A stretch of DNA of 64,000 nt from Spirometra erinaceieuropaei (lineage: Eukaryota > Platyhelminthes > Cestoda > Diphyllobothriidea > Diphyllobothriidae), in assembly GCA_902702965.1 (NCBI GenBank), contig CACRXP010000559.1:99333-163332 (forward strand), in the 5' to 3' direction. A model generated the notes under the pieces. The model searched no databases. It was not told the DNA's origin and worked only from the letters and a program-made list of their open reading frames with translations. Of the stretch, positions 35,420-46,345 are shown one piece after another. How positions within the stretch are numbered: the stretch's first letter is position 1; every line of letters begins with the position of its first letter. The translations under genes were made by a program, and so were the position numbers.

Positions 35420-36453
35420 ACAAAAGAATAATTTGAAAACGGTAAACTATGCAACCCCACCACGCAGCCAGTGGCCCCCAGGCTCGTGTAATACAGGAAT
35501 GGTGGTAATAAGGGTTTTGTTGTTTGGCCATCACAGCGCGTTGGACAAAATAAATGTAAGAAAACATAAACATAAATAGATTTCCGTTGACCTTCTCTTC
35601 CTACGCCATAATATAACAACGGTATCGAGTATGGTAATTATGAGATAGACAAAAAGCACCTCTTAAAATTTAAATTATATTTGAACAAACCTCTACATGT
35701 AAATTTGAAGCAGATCAGGAAGCATTAGAACGAGTAGCCAATGGAAAGGAAAACAGCGGATGATTAGTGGGACAACTGTGCAAGTTTACTGCGAGGTAAT
35801 GTGATTTACATTAATGTAAGAGGAGCAATGTAAATACGTTTTAATGTATTAGAAAATAGTTCGGCAACGTAAACATGTGCGCAAATTTATATCTACACAA
35901 TGAGGCAGCTTATTAGTGCAGTTCAACATTTGAGGAAAATGAAAATACATTTATAGCACTTCTACACAATAATAAGATAAATAGATAAACAGGGTTGGTG
36001 ATAACGCTTTTTGATCCTCTCAAAATATAGAGTATCTCTTCCAAGTCTCAGAATGATCAGACAACTACAACATGATTTTCTGAAGAAAGCCATAAACTCG
36101 GAGGAGATGATGAAATACAGCCAGGCAATAAGATTGCTACCTGTTATGGAAAAATGTCAATGTGGATACCGGATGCGTCAGCGCTGCACACTTTCAGATC
36201 AATCATACCTTTTAATGATCCGACTACAGGAAAACATGCCAGTCCGGATGAGGCCTTTTGGAACAGAATGAAACGGAAGCTCAACGAAGGAGTACCGGTG
36301 TCGGGTCGTGCGATATGGGTCTACGTTGACTAGGTTTAATATCTTCTGTGGTTTGGCTTAGACAGTGTTGGCCTAAAGCAAGCGCGAAAAGCATTTTTGT
36401 CGCACATTGCTGAAGCATGTCCGGTGCAACAGGTTCCCGAACCGGGAACATGA
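35420..36453 (+). pseudogene. Merlin/ISXO2-type transposase remnant, right arm
   Basis: This is the best-preserved of the three copies. From 36,103 an open run of 76 codons contains DDEIQPGNKIAT, then IIPFNDPTTGKH, EAFWNRMKRKLNEG and AIWVYVD, and stops at TAG 36,331. The frame continues past that stop as YLLWFGLDSVGLKQAR to TGA 36,451. Known families of this type have I-x-P-G-S-x-I-x-x-D, then a D-P-x-T-G-H-T-N-x-(I/V)-E-x-x-W-x-x-x-K block, so this is the region around the last catalytic residue. It sits inside the right arm. The catalytic first Asp region was not found intact. It is dead. Confidence 0.55.
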
Positions 36454-37689
36454 AGGGCTCCTTCCTGGAGGTAATTAAGCTAAAAGTTGTAAAAAATTTT
36501 CTTCAAATGCACTCAACTACATTTCACTGTTTTATAACTCGGTTTTTTAGAGAACAAGCACAAGTGATCCTAAAGAAGCGTTCGACATCAGAAACCGTTT
36601 GGAGATGTCGAGGAAGCCGTGCATTTGTGTTCTAACCGAAGCGAAGTAAAGCAATAATTATCTGGTGATCCCTGCAGCACGCGTTGTGTGGTGAGTACCG
36701 ACATAGCACAGAGGCTTAATTTTGGAAGAAAATTATCAGTCAGGGTGTAGGGAATCTACGAAGAAAGGCAATTCAAGCACACTGTGATAACTATAAAATC
36801 AAAGGTGGACATTCCGGAACGCGGAGAGGGGAGCAAAAATCGAAGGCTACTTCATGCCAAGTCATTTATCGCTAAAACATTTCACAGTGAAACAAGTCGG
36901 TGCATGCGGTCATATCGATGTGCAAGACAACACTCAAAGGGGGACATCCGGTAGCTGTAAACAAATGAACTGGACAAGCCCTACTAAAACGAATAGAGTA
37001 GCCAGTCATTTGGATTAAATCCAGTACAGTTGAACAGCCTGTCCTTACGAATGAAGAGATGGAAGCACAATCTCTGATTAAGAGGCCAAATGAGCCTAAA
37101 TTTCGAGGAAACCACGGAACCACCGACAACGTATTCCCAATTCGACTACTGCAAAATAGTGCCAGGAAATTAGGACCAGCTTCCGTATCAGGTTCGGGAA
37201 TCTAACATAGGCCTTTTCGGAAGGCCCTGGAGAACCATACTGAAATATTGTATACCCAATCGATTCACAAAATGTTAAGACAAGTCCATGGAGTGCTGAT
37301 GACTCGCGTCATGGCCAATGGGGTCAGCCACGGAGGCATTTACGGTGACGAATGGGGTGCACCAGGGCTGAACATTCGCACCCCCCCCCCCCCTTATTCA
37401 CTTCCCTCCTCTCCGCTCTGGCAGTCGATGGCAATCAAAAGCATTAGCTGGTAATCAGTATCGACAGCTAATTTTATAGAAGACTGCTTAAAATTCGTCG
37501 TATGTATGCATCCTCGACAGCATCCAGGGTCAGAGTTTACAATCTCCTATAAGAGTATGAACGAGGACTTAGACACACAGTGAAGAAGACATGTTGCGGA
37601 GTGTGGGTTTCTTCCACTTTTGCTGCTCCAACTTCAAAAAGACCATCAGCGCGAAAAACGTAAAGATCTTGCACGTGACGGCGTCAGAT

Positions 37690-38345
37690 GACAGCCACAA
37701 CGAAATCTGTTTCCTGTCAACGAAACCCACCTCCAAATGATTATAATCTATAGAATCATCAAGATCAACGAAACCCTCGGCGAGATATGGCGGTCCTTGG
37801 GGAACTGGCGCAGCATCTCACTCGACATAAAACTAAGGAATTATGGGGCGGATTTCCAAACGACCTATTTCAAAAAGACAGTCATGTGGACATTGTGCGA
37901 AAGTTATGGAAAGGAGCCAACCGTTTTCAGCTCAGATACCGCGGCAGTGGGCTGAAGCTTAATGACAGTCACGGATTCTAGACATCGAAATCCTAAAAGG
38001 AACTCATACCCTTAGCTTCTCCTCAATGCTTAGGCAGATGTTACTGTTATGGAGCAATCAAATGGTGAGGATGAATGACGGAGGTGGGTTCAAGCGGCTC
38101 CCAATTCCAACTTCGCTGCGGGTCCTCGCTGGAGATCCGCAGGCTTGACGCATTATCACAAAGTAGGGAGTAGTCATCTCTGAAGCCAACCAAGTGGCCA
38201 CTACCAAGGCAATTCTCAAGTGTCATGAACTAACCACGCAGGTGTTCACACCCTGTCATCGTGCTCGAGTTTACGGCCGAGATTTAGGACACGGATTGAC
38301 CTCTACCGGGCATCTCGGGACCCACTTCATTGTCCACGCAACCAA
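37690..38345 (+). mobile_element. RTE-type LINE 3' fragment, right arm only
   Basis: About 660 bases interrupt right-arm homology (left-arm junction near 5,270-5,310). Within it, 38,028-38,100 reads LRQMLLLWSNQMVRMNDGGG, the counterpart of LRQMQMRWSGGITRIDND at 62,240 kb-scale position in the RTE copy at 61.0-63.3 kb. It is followed by EANQVATTKAILKCHE and a cysteine/histidine tail TPCHRARV...GHLGTHF. This is the C-terminus of a flatworm RTE-type reverse transcriptase with its zinc-finger tail, broken by stops. The insertion must be younger than the arm duplication. Confidence 0.6.
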
Positions 38346-38397
38346 CTCGTCTCATCTCCAAAGAATGCCACTGTGTTAACAACCGCGGGCATCACCA

Positions 38398-38733
38398 TTG
38401 AATACACTCCTGTCAACCTGTCTACCACCAACTCCATCGTCCCTCTGGCAACCGTGTGGACTTAGTTCAGACCTGCCCCCATTTCGATCGTCCCCTCAGT
38501 TCCCTTGCGAACCAACTGCTCTGCGACCTTCGAACCAATACCTAGAAGCCATCATGTGCCCCTCCCACAGGCCTCACTTGTCCACACTGTCCCAGAATAT
38601 TCAGTCATCGCATTGGCTTATTCGATGCTGGAACGCATTTAAGAATACCATGAATGGAAAATGCAGTCCAGAAGTCGCAAATACACGCCGACTTGCCAGT
38701 TCACAAACGCTTCTAAGCTGCTTGCAAACGTAG
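38398..38733 (+). other. Frame kept open in both arms, right copy (111 codons)
   Basis: This is the partner of 4,927-5,256 on the opposite strand. It begins MNTLLSTCLPPTPSSLW and shares the SSHWLIRCWNAF block near residue 75. It lies just downstream of the right-arm-only RTE insertion (37,690-38,345). No family is recognised. Confidence 0.3.
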
Positions 38734-39443
38734 TTCACATAGTATGCATGTGCGTCACTCCTCCAAAACACACCACACTTCCGGCCTGTGACAAACATGT
38801 AATCCACTTCATCGTGGTCGATATGAGAGAAGAAACGTCGCCGGTCAGATCATGAGAGAGTAGAACACCTAAGAGGAAAGCATGCTCGTTGGTGCGCCCT
38901 GGTGTTTGGAATAAAGGACAGGTGGTGTGGAGGACACGCGCTGTTTAGCCTGTCAGGCCCAAGACTCAAACTCATCGCCAGCTGTTTGACAGACGTGGAC
39001 GGTTGACCTGTTCAGGTGAGAGGAAAGAACGTGAGGTCAGTAATGGGGCGTGCCTCCTCATGGCAAACCAAGGGATTATGCAATATAATAAATTTGAGGC
39101 GTTATCAGTCGTGTCTTCAGCTACTCGGATCTGGCAGCAAGCCTAGTGGAGGCTCCGGCCTTCTGAACCAACTGCGCCTTCTCTTGCCTCCGGACGTCTG
39201 CACTCTGTCTTGACATCAGATCCAGGCGGAAGAGGATGCGGGTGTGAGGTAGATGCCTTGAAAGTCCACCATCATTTTAAACTAATCTATGCATAAGTTG
39301 TCGTCTCTACCATCTCCCTGTTGCGGACCGCATAGCTGACAGTCAACCTGCTGACCCAAACTAGTCTTGTCACCGGAAAACGCTGCCTGGTTGAGGAACT
39401 AGTACTGTGAAGCTTTTAAAGTTCCGTTCCACCGTAGGCTAAG

Positions 39444-39650
39444 TCATATGAAAGTTACGGCTGATGGACACACCACGTGGTGCAGCAGCGGACGTTGTGG
39501 CATGCGATGGTTGCAGTTAAGGCGTCGTTTGTCGCAGTAGATTTTAGACTTTAGTCTGTGCGAGTCGTAACCAACTGCTGCAGTGCTGTGCTTCCGCTCC
39601 ACGTCCCAGGATGAAGCCAAAACGCCAAATCGACCACTGCGCCAACTCAA
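39444..39650 (-). other. Right-arm partner of the 68-codon frame
   Basis: This is the inverted copy of 3,994-4,200 with the same start and length. See that entry for the residues that differ. It adds no domain evidence. Confidence 0.25.
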
Positions 39651-39863
39651 CTCACCAGCTGACTGTCAGCCTGGGACCGCCGACTGATGCAGGAGAGAAA
39701 AAAAAGACGGAATGGGACTGACAGTTGAGAACTCTTTTCCACGGAATTTGACTGCATTTCGCAATGCAACAAACCCTAGGCCTAAGTTCATCCATTTTAC
39801 TTCGGTCCATCTCTTAGTCACTGTCTCAACATAGCTGACGAATTGTTGTCCTTCTTAGTCGGC

Positions 39864-40163
39864 TCATTCGTCCACAATGGCCATGAGTTGAGAGAACGTG
39901 CGATGCAACTCGGTGATCTTCGTTGCGACAAATTCATGTCGGTTCTCAGCATGGCTCTTTAGTGTTGCTTCAGAGATTACTGCCCGATTCTTACGAAGTG
40001 GCCGGCAATATTCATTTGAATATTCACCTCTCACAATGCAATCTTTGATGAAGTCAGACATAAATCTCCCTTTGCCGAGGCGGGTGTTGAAAGGCAAGTA
40101 CTTATTGAGTACCCTGAACAACGAGGGGTCGTTGGATTGCTTAAGTTCTGTGATGATGGCCAT
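39864..40163 (-). CDS. Conserved ORF of unknown function, right-arm copy (99 aa)
   Basis: This is the inverted partner of the ORF at 3,482-3,781, with the same length, start and stop. Differences cluster around residues 26-33, where SSRIAKTNV is replaced by NTRLGKGRF, and are otherwise scattered single changes. Retention of a full-length frame in both diverged arms is the only evidence that it encoded protein. No family is recognised. Confidence 0.4.
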   Translation of the reverse strand: MAIITELKQSNDPSLFRVLNKYLPFNTRLGKGRFMSDFIKDCIVRGEYSNEYCRPLRKNRAVISEATLKSHAENRHEFVATKITELHRTFSQLMAIVDE

Positions 40164-40515
40164 CTACACATTGAGGAAGTTCAAGTCGGTGAACGTACGT
40201 TTTCGATTATTCTTCCTCAGGCCAGTACATCGAGATAGATCTAGTTAGAGCAACGGAATTTGAGAAGTATGACAACTTATGAACAGTAGTCATAATTTGA
40301 GTTAAATATGTTCAGACTTGTGGGGCAGCGGGATAATTATAGTCTCGTTTCTGTCAGCGGTACGGGAAAGGGAAGATAGAGGGAGGGGAAGAGTTGACTG
40401 AGTTGAACTTGTGTTTCGTCGCTGTGGCGCGACGTGCCATGGTGCGGGTCTGAACTCTCATGACCCAGTTTGACCATGGTAATAGGAGAGATTTAATAAA
40501 GGCCTGCTTCGAGGA

Positions 40516-41870
40516 CAAGACTGGATTCGTTAGTCATATGGCCCCTGCCTCCGCTGTCGCAAGTATCCTCTGACGCAGGGACTTGGATTATCTTGTGGGC
40601 ACTTTATATATGACAGGGAATGCTTGGTTGTTGTCTACCTGGTGGTCTGAGCCTATAGACCTTTAATAAACTGATATACTCCAAGATCGTAAATAATTTC
40701 TGAGGAAATTAAAAAGCGACAATTTTTAACCTGGAGTATCTACCAGAAGACAGACGGGGAATACTGGGGGACGCATTGACGAGCCGAATCCCTCGCAGCT
40801 GCGCCATGCAGCGGCAGAATGTCAGCGAAACTTGTGTGTATGGGCTTTTGGCTAATACCTGCGTTGTTAGCATGGCAACACCTAACCCTACATGCAAACT
40901 CATAAATGCAGCTTGATGTGGCATGCATAGGCAGAATGTCTAACTGGAATGGCCTTGGTAGTGCTTATGAACAGCAAGTAAGAAGCGGCGTACGTCCGTT
41001 CAATTGTACACCGAATTAGTCGCTTGATCGCATTTGGCACAATATTGCCATTAAAAGAGATGTAGATGCTCAGTGGAATTTCTTGTCTGGGAGGGCGACA
41101 TTTATCGATGGATTGTTCCGGATGTTTAGTCTAAGAAAACCGTCCCCCAGGAATGCGATTTCGTCATCGGTTATATCAGAGGAACAAATTCGAGCGGCTC
41201 TGTTGAACAAGCGCAAAACCATGCTCCGTTTTCTCTGTGTTGTAAATGCATGTATCGTCCTTTCCGGGTGGGTTTATGATAGATGAGTCTCTGAATGGAA
41301 CCATCTGTCAGCCTACGTACAAGTATGTCTGGGAAAGCAATGTGATACTACGGGTCCTTTGAAACGATGTTCGAAATTCTAAGTCTGCTGAGCTACGAAA
41401 TTTTCGTCTCTACCTCAGTGTTAAGGGCACGCCGGTCTACAAACATTTAAGCGTGGATTGTGTTTTCTCTGATTTACGGAATTATCTACTTGAAAGTCAC
41501 GATTCTTTGGCGATAGAGGCTGATTCGCAGGACACGGACTTCAGCCATTCCTTATTTCTGCTGTTTGTGAGCCAAGAAACTCGGATTATACTTCCATCGA
41601 AACATCTGGAACAACTCCCGCATAGGCTGAGTTACTCTTCTAATCTTATTCGTTGAATGCATTATATTTCGAACGTACTCGATAAAGTCCTAGAACTAAA
41701 CAGCTGCTTCCTGTATTAGCTCGACGATCCTCTTTAAGACGAAGATATTCATATTATACGGTGACTCTCAACGACCAGAACGAGGCCATCTAAGGCAAAA
41801 ATCTCACCTGATCGTTTTTTTCTTGTTGGATATGCTAAAGTAGCACAAAATGGCGAACTCTGAAGTAGTA
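40516..41870. other. No recognisable gene
   Basis: Short frames at 41,083-41,286 and 41,453-41,656 have no recognisable domain. The stretch begins right after the end of the right arm. Confidence 0.45.
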
Positions 41871-41879
41871 CAAAGTAGA

Positions 41880-41965
41880 ATTCACTGCGGGGTCAAACCC
41901 GAGACCACACTAGTGGAAGATTGCGACGCAGACCACTGCGCCATCGCCGCACGCCTAGGCGGTCG
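41880..41965 (-). repeat. tRNA-like sequence (probable SINE head or tRNA pseudogene)
   Basis: On the minus strand an A-box-like TGGCGCAGTGGTC and, about 40 bases on, a B-box-like GGGTTTGACCCC are correctly ordered and spaced for a polymerase III internal promoter. The anticodon and acceptor stems do not pair well, so a functional tRNA is unlikely. Confidence 0.35.
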
Positions 41966-42023
41966 CTCTAAAAGCCTTCCAAATTGGTTATGATCGAAGC
42001 ATGCGGAAACCTCTTGCAGCGGT

Positions 42024-42674
42024 TGTCAAACGCTAACCTCACAGTTAAATCAACTAGAGGAAGAAGTTAAAAACATGAAGAATTTTACCCAGCAGACTTT
42101 CATGACAGAGGATAAGTTGGCAGCATCTACGCACAGGGTAACGAGGAGTAGAGCGCGAGACACCCAGTATAAACAGTATCAGACCCCGGCTATCAGTGCT
42201 GACGTGAAACCTCCCAAATCCGTAAAGAATGAGAAAAAAGCGACAGGAAAGACTATGGAAAAAGGTAGCAAAAATCCGAAGACGAAGGTGTCAGACTAGC
42301 CAGAAAGGAAACCGAGGGCCGAGGAGGAAAATGATAAAGATGGACTGACGAAAGAGGAAACCACTCCCCAGACAGTATGCGCACCTCCTGAGCCTAGTGT
42401 GAGGGGAGCGTCGACCAACACAGGACCGAATAAAAATGAACCCAGAGTGGGAGTGGAAGCACATACTCTTACGAATATTCCTGCAACTAGTGTCGAAGCT
42501 CAACATGGGGAAGCCTCATCATCGCTCAGACCAATTATCCAACAGAATTCGTCGAATGGAGGTGCTGTGGACAGATCACAGTGCATAGGCGTCCATGGAC
42601 TTCGTGAATCAACGAACGATAACCCCAAATGTAGGATTAATGATGATATCAGCATTATGCTACATGATATGTAA
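42024..42674 (+). pseudogene. LINE ORF1-like protein, split by one stop
   Basis: A single frame runs SGCQTLTSQLNQLEEEVKN..., with ATG at 42,075, to a TAG at 42,297-42,299. It continues without interruption (PERKPRAEEENDKDG...) to a stop after 42,674. The first part has a short Cys-x2 motif and a heptad-like coiled coil (LNQLEEEVKNMKNF). The middle is Lys/Glu/Pro-rich, and the end SQCIGVHGLRES...PKCRINDD resembles the nucleic-acid-chaperone region of CR1-type ORF1 proteins (V-P-E-S-x-x-x-x-P-K-x-R-x-x-D-D). It is truncated immediately afterwards by another repeat. Confidence 0.55.
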
Positions 42675-42755
42675 CCTAGCAGTACTTCTTAAGTGATCTT
42701 TATGAATTCAAAACGCGTTTCGGAATTTGGGTTAACATTTCGCGAAACTGCATAT
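42650..42755. repeat. Dispersed repeat of about 105 bp, copy 1
   Basis: GCATTATGCTACATGAT, TAACCTAGCAGTACTT and GGGTTAACATTTCGCGAAAC align, inverted, with 48,740-48,850 and more weakly with 49,555-49,620. The repeat cuts into the end of the ORF1-like frame, so its insertion or a rearrangement there truncated the LINE. Confidence 0.65.
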
Positions 42756-43796
42756 ATACTTAAGTAGTAGTTCGTTTGGAAAAGTGCAATCTATGTATTG
42801 CTACTTTGCTTTCACCGTCCTCGGTTTTTTTATCTTCTGTGACCACACTCAAACTGCACGAGGTGTGAAAAGGATGCAACCATACCCAGGCCTATTCTAT
42901 AAGATTATTTCATCATGTGTGAGCCGTGCATTCAAATTCGAATGAAACTGCACACTGTATGTGTATCGTTGACAGCATTCGCCCCATTTACAAACGTTAT
43001 CTGACTATGCGACACTGATGCTAACATAGCGAAATGGAAAAAAACACTTGCGCCATTGTTTTGATCATTCAAGTAACGATGGTCCAGCAATTACGCACTC
43101 TGGTCACCAAGTTCATACTTAACCTACGAATCTGTGGTTATGTGCACTTTAATCCACTAGAATTTCTTTCGTTGCGTGTAACCCCCCCCCCCCATCGTTG
43201 GCAAAAAACTGTACAAGAAGAGACTAGAATTGCACATTTAATTGATAAATTAAATAGAGGCATCGTCCACAGTTAGTACTTTGGAGGTGGTGTCTGCATG
43301 CATGTACGTTTACAGCTAGGTGCAGAATACGTAGATACAGACGGTTTAGGCCGTTTCGTTAGGTTGTCGAAGGTTGTTGCCACATTGGGATGCACCAGTA
43401 CGACAGCTCCCGACACCGATGAAAGCACTTGTCAATCGTCCATTCCTACAGAAGACGAATGCGAAGTAGAAGCCAACGAATTTTCAGGATATTTGACGAC
43501 AGGTTTCCGCCAAGACTGACAGCAAAACAGAATATGCATTGGCAACGAGATTGCTCCAAATGGAAGGGCAGGAGTGCAGTGACATGCATACTGGATGAAC
43601 CGTATGGACCTCAATAAGTCAATAAAGACCGGTCAGTCTTAAGACAGTTTTGCCGGTTATCGAACGTGGCTTGCAGGATGCAAGTACAAGCGACCAAGTG
43701 TCCCGATCAAATGCGTTACTATGCTATCATCCTTGGTGGAAGGAAAGGTGAATTAGGATTTAAACTGGCCAGGATAGGTGAAAATTAGTTAGCAGA

Positions 43797-44036
43797 ATGA
43801 TTGCTTATGGCTGCATTTTAGAACACCCTCTAAAACTGAACATTTAGTTGACAGTAATAAGCTCTTCTACGTACTCCATCAGACACCGGAATTCTACTCT
43901 AGTGCACTTCGACGGTCTACTCTGGTCGAGCAGTTTCAAAAAGCTTTGGTAGTGCTAGATCGAAATACCACGCCAAAACGTTACCGCTCCGGACACAAGA
44001 TCCACCGCCACATGACATCCACATTGACCCTTGAAA
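43797..44036 (+). other. Candidate internal exon, unknown product
   Basis: A frame without its own ATG runs from an AG (TTAGTTAGCAG) at about 43,796 to AAAAG|GTAATT at 44,036. It encodes 80 residues beginning NDCLWLHFRTPSKTE, then HLVDSNKLFYVLHQTPEFY and KRYRSGHKIHRHMTSTLTL. The composition looks like a real protein and both edges fit splice sites. Nearby frames at 44,300-44,450 (LTDPTTPLMRFHTALSSI) and 44,458-44,690 (MDKVDLFVRTIDCHIGSF, preceded by TTTTTACAG) could be further exons, but the phases could not be joined. No family is recognised. Confidence 0.3.
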
Positions 44037-44690
44037 AAGGTAATTAGTTCGACCTCCCTCACATGCTCGCTCCTACTTTCGTCCTCCACCTATGACGATC
44101 CAAATTGTTACTTTTATAGTCAAAATGACGCAATTGCTCATGCCGCCTATGTCACGATATATATACACGCACACGCTCATACTTGCTTCCTAAACTATGA
44201 GCAAAGTCTTATCCTCGTGGTCCGCACCGGGCATCAGGTAGTTGGCGCATTTGTTTTACAATACTATGCACCTGCTCACTCATAATAAAGCTACCATAAA
44301 TGCAGCTTCTCAAGTCCGGTATTACTCGTCTAACTGACCCCACAACACCTCTCATGCGGTTTCATACAGCTCTGTCTTCTATCGATGCAATCGCCGGACC
44401 CCATGATTATGTTATTAGCTCAATTTTGAGCACTTCTATCTAATTTTTACAGTGCTTGGTGCCATGGACAAAGTCGATTTATTTGTTCGTACGATCGATT
44501 GTCATATTGGAAGTTTTGCTGAGAGTTCATTCATATTCACTCATCGCCGTTTTAGAAAAAATTCACCCCCCATATGCTCATGTCCGTCAAGGGGATTACC
44601 AAACTCCATGCTCAAAATTAAATGTACGGTACATCCCTGTTGTAAATTGCAACATCGCCTCGAATATGCGTCCACTAGATATTAGCTATC

Positions 44691-45281
44691 ATCCTTGCTC
44701 ACATCAAAAGCCTAGGTACACAAAAGAGCAGAATAAATAAATCCAAAAGGTTTTATTTGAGAAAGAAAATGGTCTCAATGAAGGTATCTAAACTAAGCAT
44801 TTTCACACCAATACCTCGGCCTACAGTGTACCTTGTGGCGTGCGACGCCACAGTGAACAGTTCGCCTTCGAACTTTGTTGCGCCTAGCGTGGTAGGTAGA
44901 GGAGATGTTGGCCAACGGTTGTTCGATGCAGGATCGAAATGCCGCGACAGTCAGCTGTAAATCAACGGCCTTGCCTTGGGTTCATCAGACAAATTCTAAT
45001 ATCCCTTTTACGCAGAGACAGTAAACGGACGAAAATCAAAATCCTCCAGCACCCGTACACAGTGTGATTTGGCTTCGAAAATCGAGACTTGTGTTACCTT
45101 ATCTTTTTCTTTATAACAGTGGTGTTTTAAAACAGAAAATGATTTTACCATATATTTTACTTCTTAGGTGTATTTCTACCGGGCGACCATAACATTTGCT
45201 GACCGACCTCGACATCACCCTGATGGCCATGAATCGGTTTTGCGTGTGTCATGTTTTTGTTTACGCATTATTCTTCTTATT
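44691..45281. other. No supported gene
   Basis: Only short frames are present. An AATAAATAAA string at about 44,735 could be a polyadenylation signal for the candidate gene just upstream, but this is weak. Confidence 0.35.
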
Positions 45282-45461
45282 TTATGTGTGCCGTAAATTC
45301 AAAATAAACATACAGTGAACATCAGCGGTACACGGAGCCACACCTGGTTTTAAGATACCAATGCCCTTACTTGACATTTTAATCATTGTCGAGACATCCT
45401 TGGTATTGGGCATAGGGAGAATGACAGTTCGACCATCGATTTCGATGATGTCCACCGTGTG
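45282..45461 (-). other. Open frame truncated by the assembly gap
   Basis: Sixty codons on the minus strand run from the N gap to a TAA at 45,282-45,284, reading HTVDIIEIDGRTVILPMPN, then STMIKMSSKGIGILKPG. The opposite strand (45,361-45,461) is also open and reads MPLLDILIIVE, which resembles the L-P-F-L-D-V-L block of a Penelope-like RT. I cannot decide which strand codes. Confidence 0.25.
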
Positions 45462-45529
45462 NNNNNNNNNNNNNNNNNNNNNNNNNNNNNNNNNNNNNNN
45501 NNNNNNNNNNNNNNNNNNNNNNNNNNNNN
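45462..45529. other. Assembly gap (68 N)
   Basis: This is a run of 68 undetermined bases. Sequence on the two sides may not be contiguous in the genome, so any gene model crossing it is unsafe. Confidence 1.
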
Positions 45530-45724
45530 TAATGATAGTACCAGCTGAGATCTAAACGTCATGCCGCTTAGAGGGTTTGTTTGCGTATTAGCAGAATACT
45601 CTTGTTCAAATTCGAAATTGTGCCTTTCTTCAATGAACTTCTTTTTTTCACTTGATCTTAATTGATCTTTTTTCAATTGATCTAATTTGTTCCTCTGAAC
45701 GTCAAACGAAATCTAGTCCAGTGA

Positions 45725-46345
45725 TTGGCAGGTAGATTTGAAGCTACTGAAGCAGAGCTCCAACAGCTGCGAAACGCACTTCGCGAGAACGGATGCCCAG
45801 ATAGATTTATCCTACGCAATATTGGGGAATGCATTGCAAGGCCCACTGATGCGACTGCAGAAAAGAAAGATGTATTCATAAGACTGCCCTTTTGCAGGGG
45901 ACGCAGCCAGCGGACTAGTCAGAGAGCACTTAACTTCAGCCATCACGAGAGCATTCACCGCGTCGAATTTACGCGTATGTTTCACAAACTTTCCCCTTCT
46001 ACGTTTTGGAGACAAAGACAGACTTACGTTGGAGGCCACATCATTGTGCATCTACTCATTCACTTGCTCCTGTGGAGCAGGATACATCAGCCGTAGAACG
46101 AGACGCCTGGTAAAGAGGGTGCGTGAACATATGCCCGCCTGGTTAGAAAGAGGCTTGACCCGATCTATTTCGAGTTCTTTTCTCACACATTTAGTCGATA
46201 CGGATCACCGAGTCGATGCCAAGAAAGCATTTCAGGTTGTCTATCGGACACCAACATGCTTCTCTGAAGGCCTACGCCAACGGATGCTAGCAACGGCCGA
46301 GGTAGTGGCTATACAGCTAGCGAATCCGGTGTTATGCTGTTAGAA
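45725..46345 (+). pseudogene. Penelope-like RT C-terminus and GIY-YIG endonuclease, one frameshift
   Basis: The frame opens with EAELQQLRNALRENGCPDRF, then AEKKDVFIRLPF. A one-base shift near 45,893 is needed to continue as AGDAASGLVREHLTSA and then into the intact frame ending at 46,343. There the endonuclease start is LCIYSFTCSCGAGYISRR (YIS where YIG is usual), followed by VKRVREHMPAWL, SSFLTHLVDTDHRVDAKKAF and QRMLATAEVVAIQLANP. This is the longest Penelope-like coding piece in the window. The 3' untranslated part follows, with a GGCCTGAC block near 46,631. The polymerase core would lie upstream, at or beyond the N gap. Confidence 0.8.

Larger units (their letters stand above)
29260..40515. 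repeat. Right arm of the large inverted repeat
   Basis: This is the reverse-complement partner of 3,125-16,450. Homology stops near 29,260, where the left arm instead continues into a second copy of its own 15.2-15.6 kb segment. It stops again near 40,515, opposite the end of the LINE at 3,123. One segment, about 37,690-38,345, has no left-arm counterpart and is an RTE-type insertion. The arm keeps the empty site of the 2.25-kb left-arm element near 33,715 and lacks the TA-flanked mini-element near 34,950. Short insertions and deletions and many substitutions separate the arms. Confidence 0.9.
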
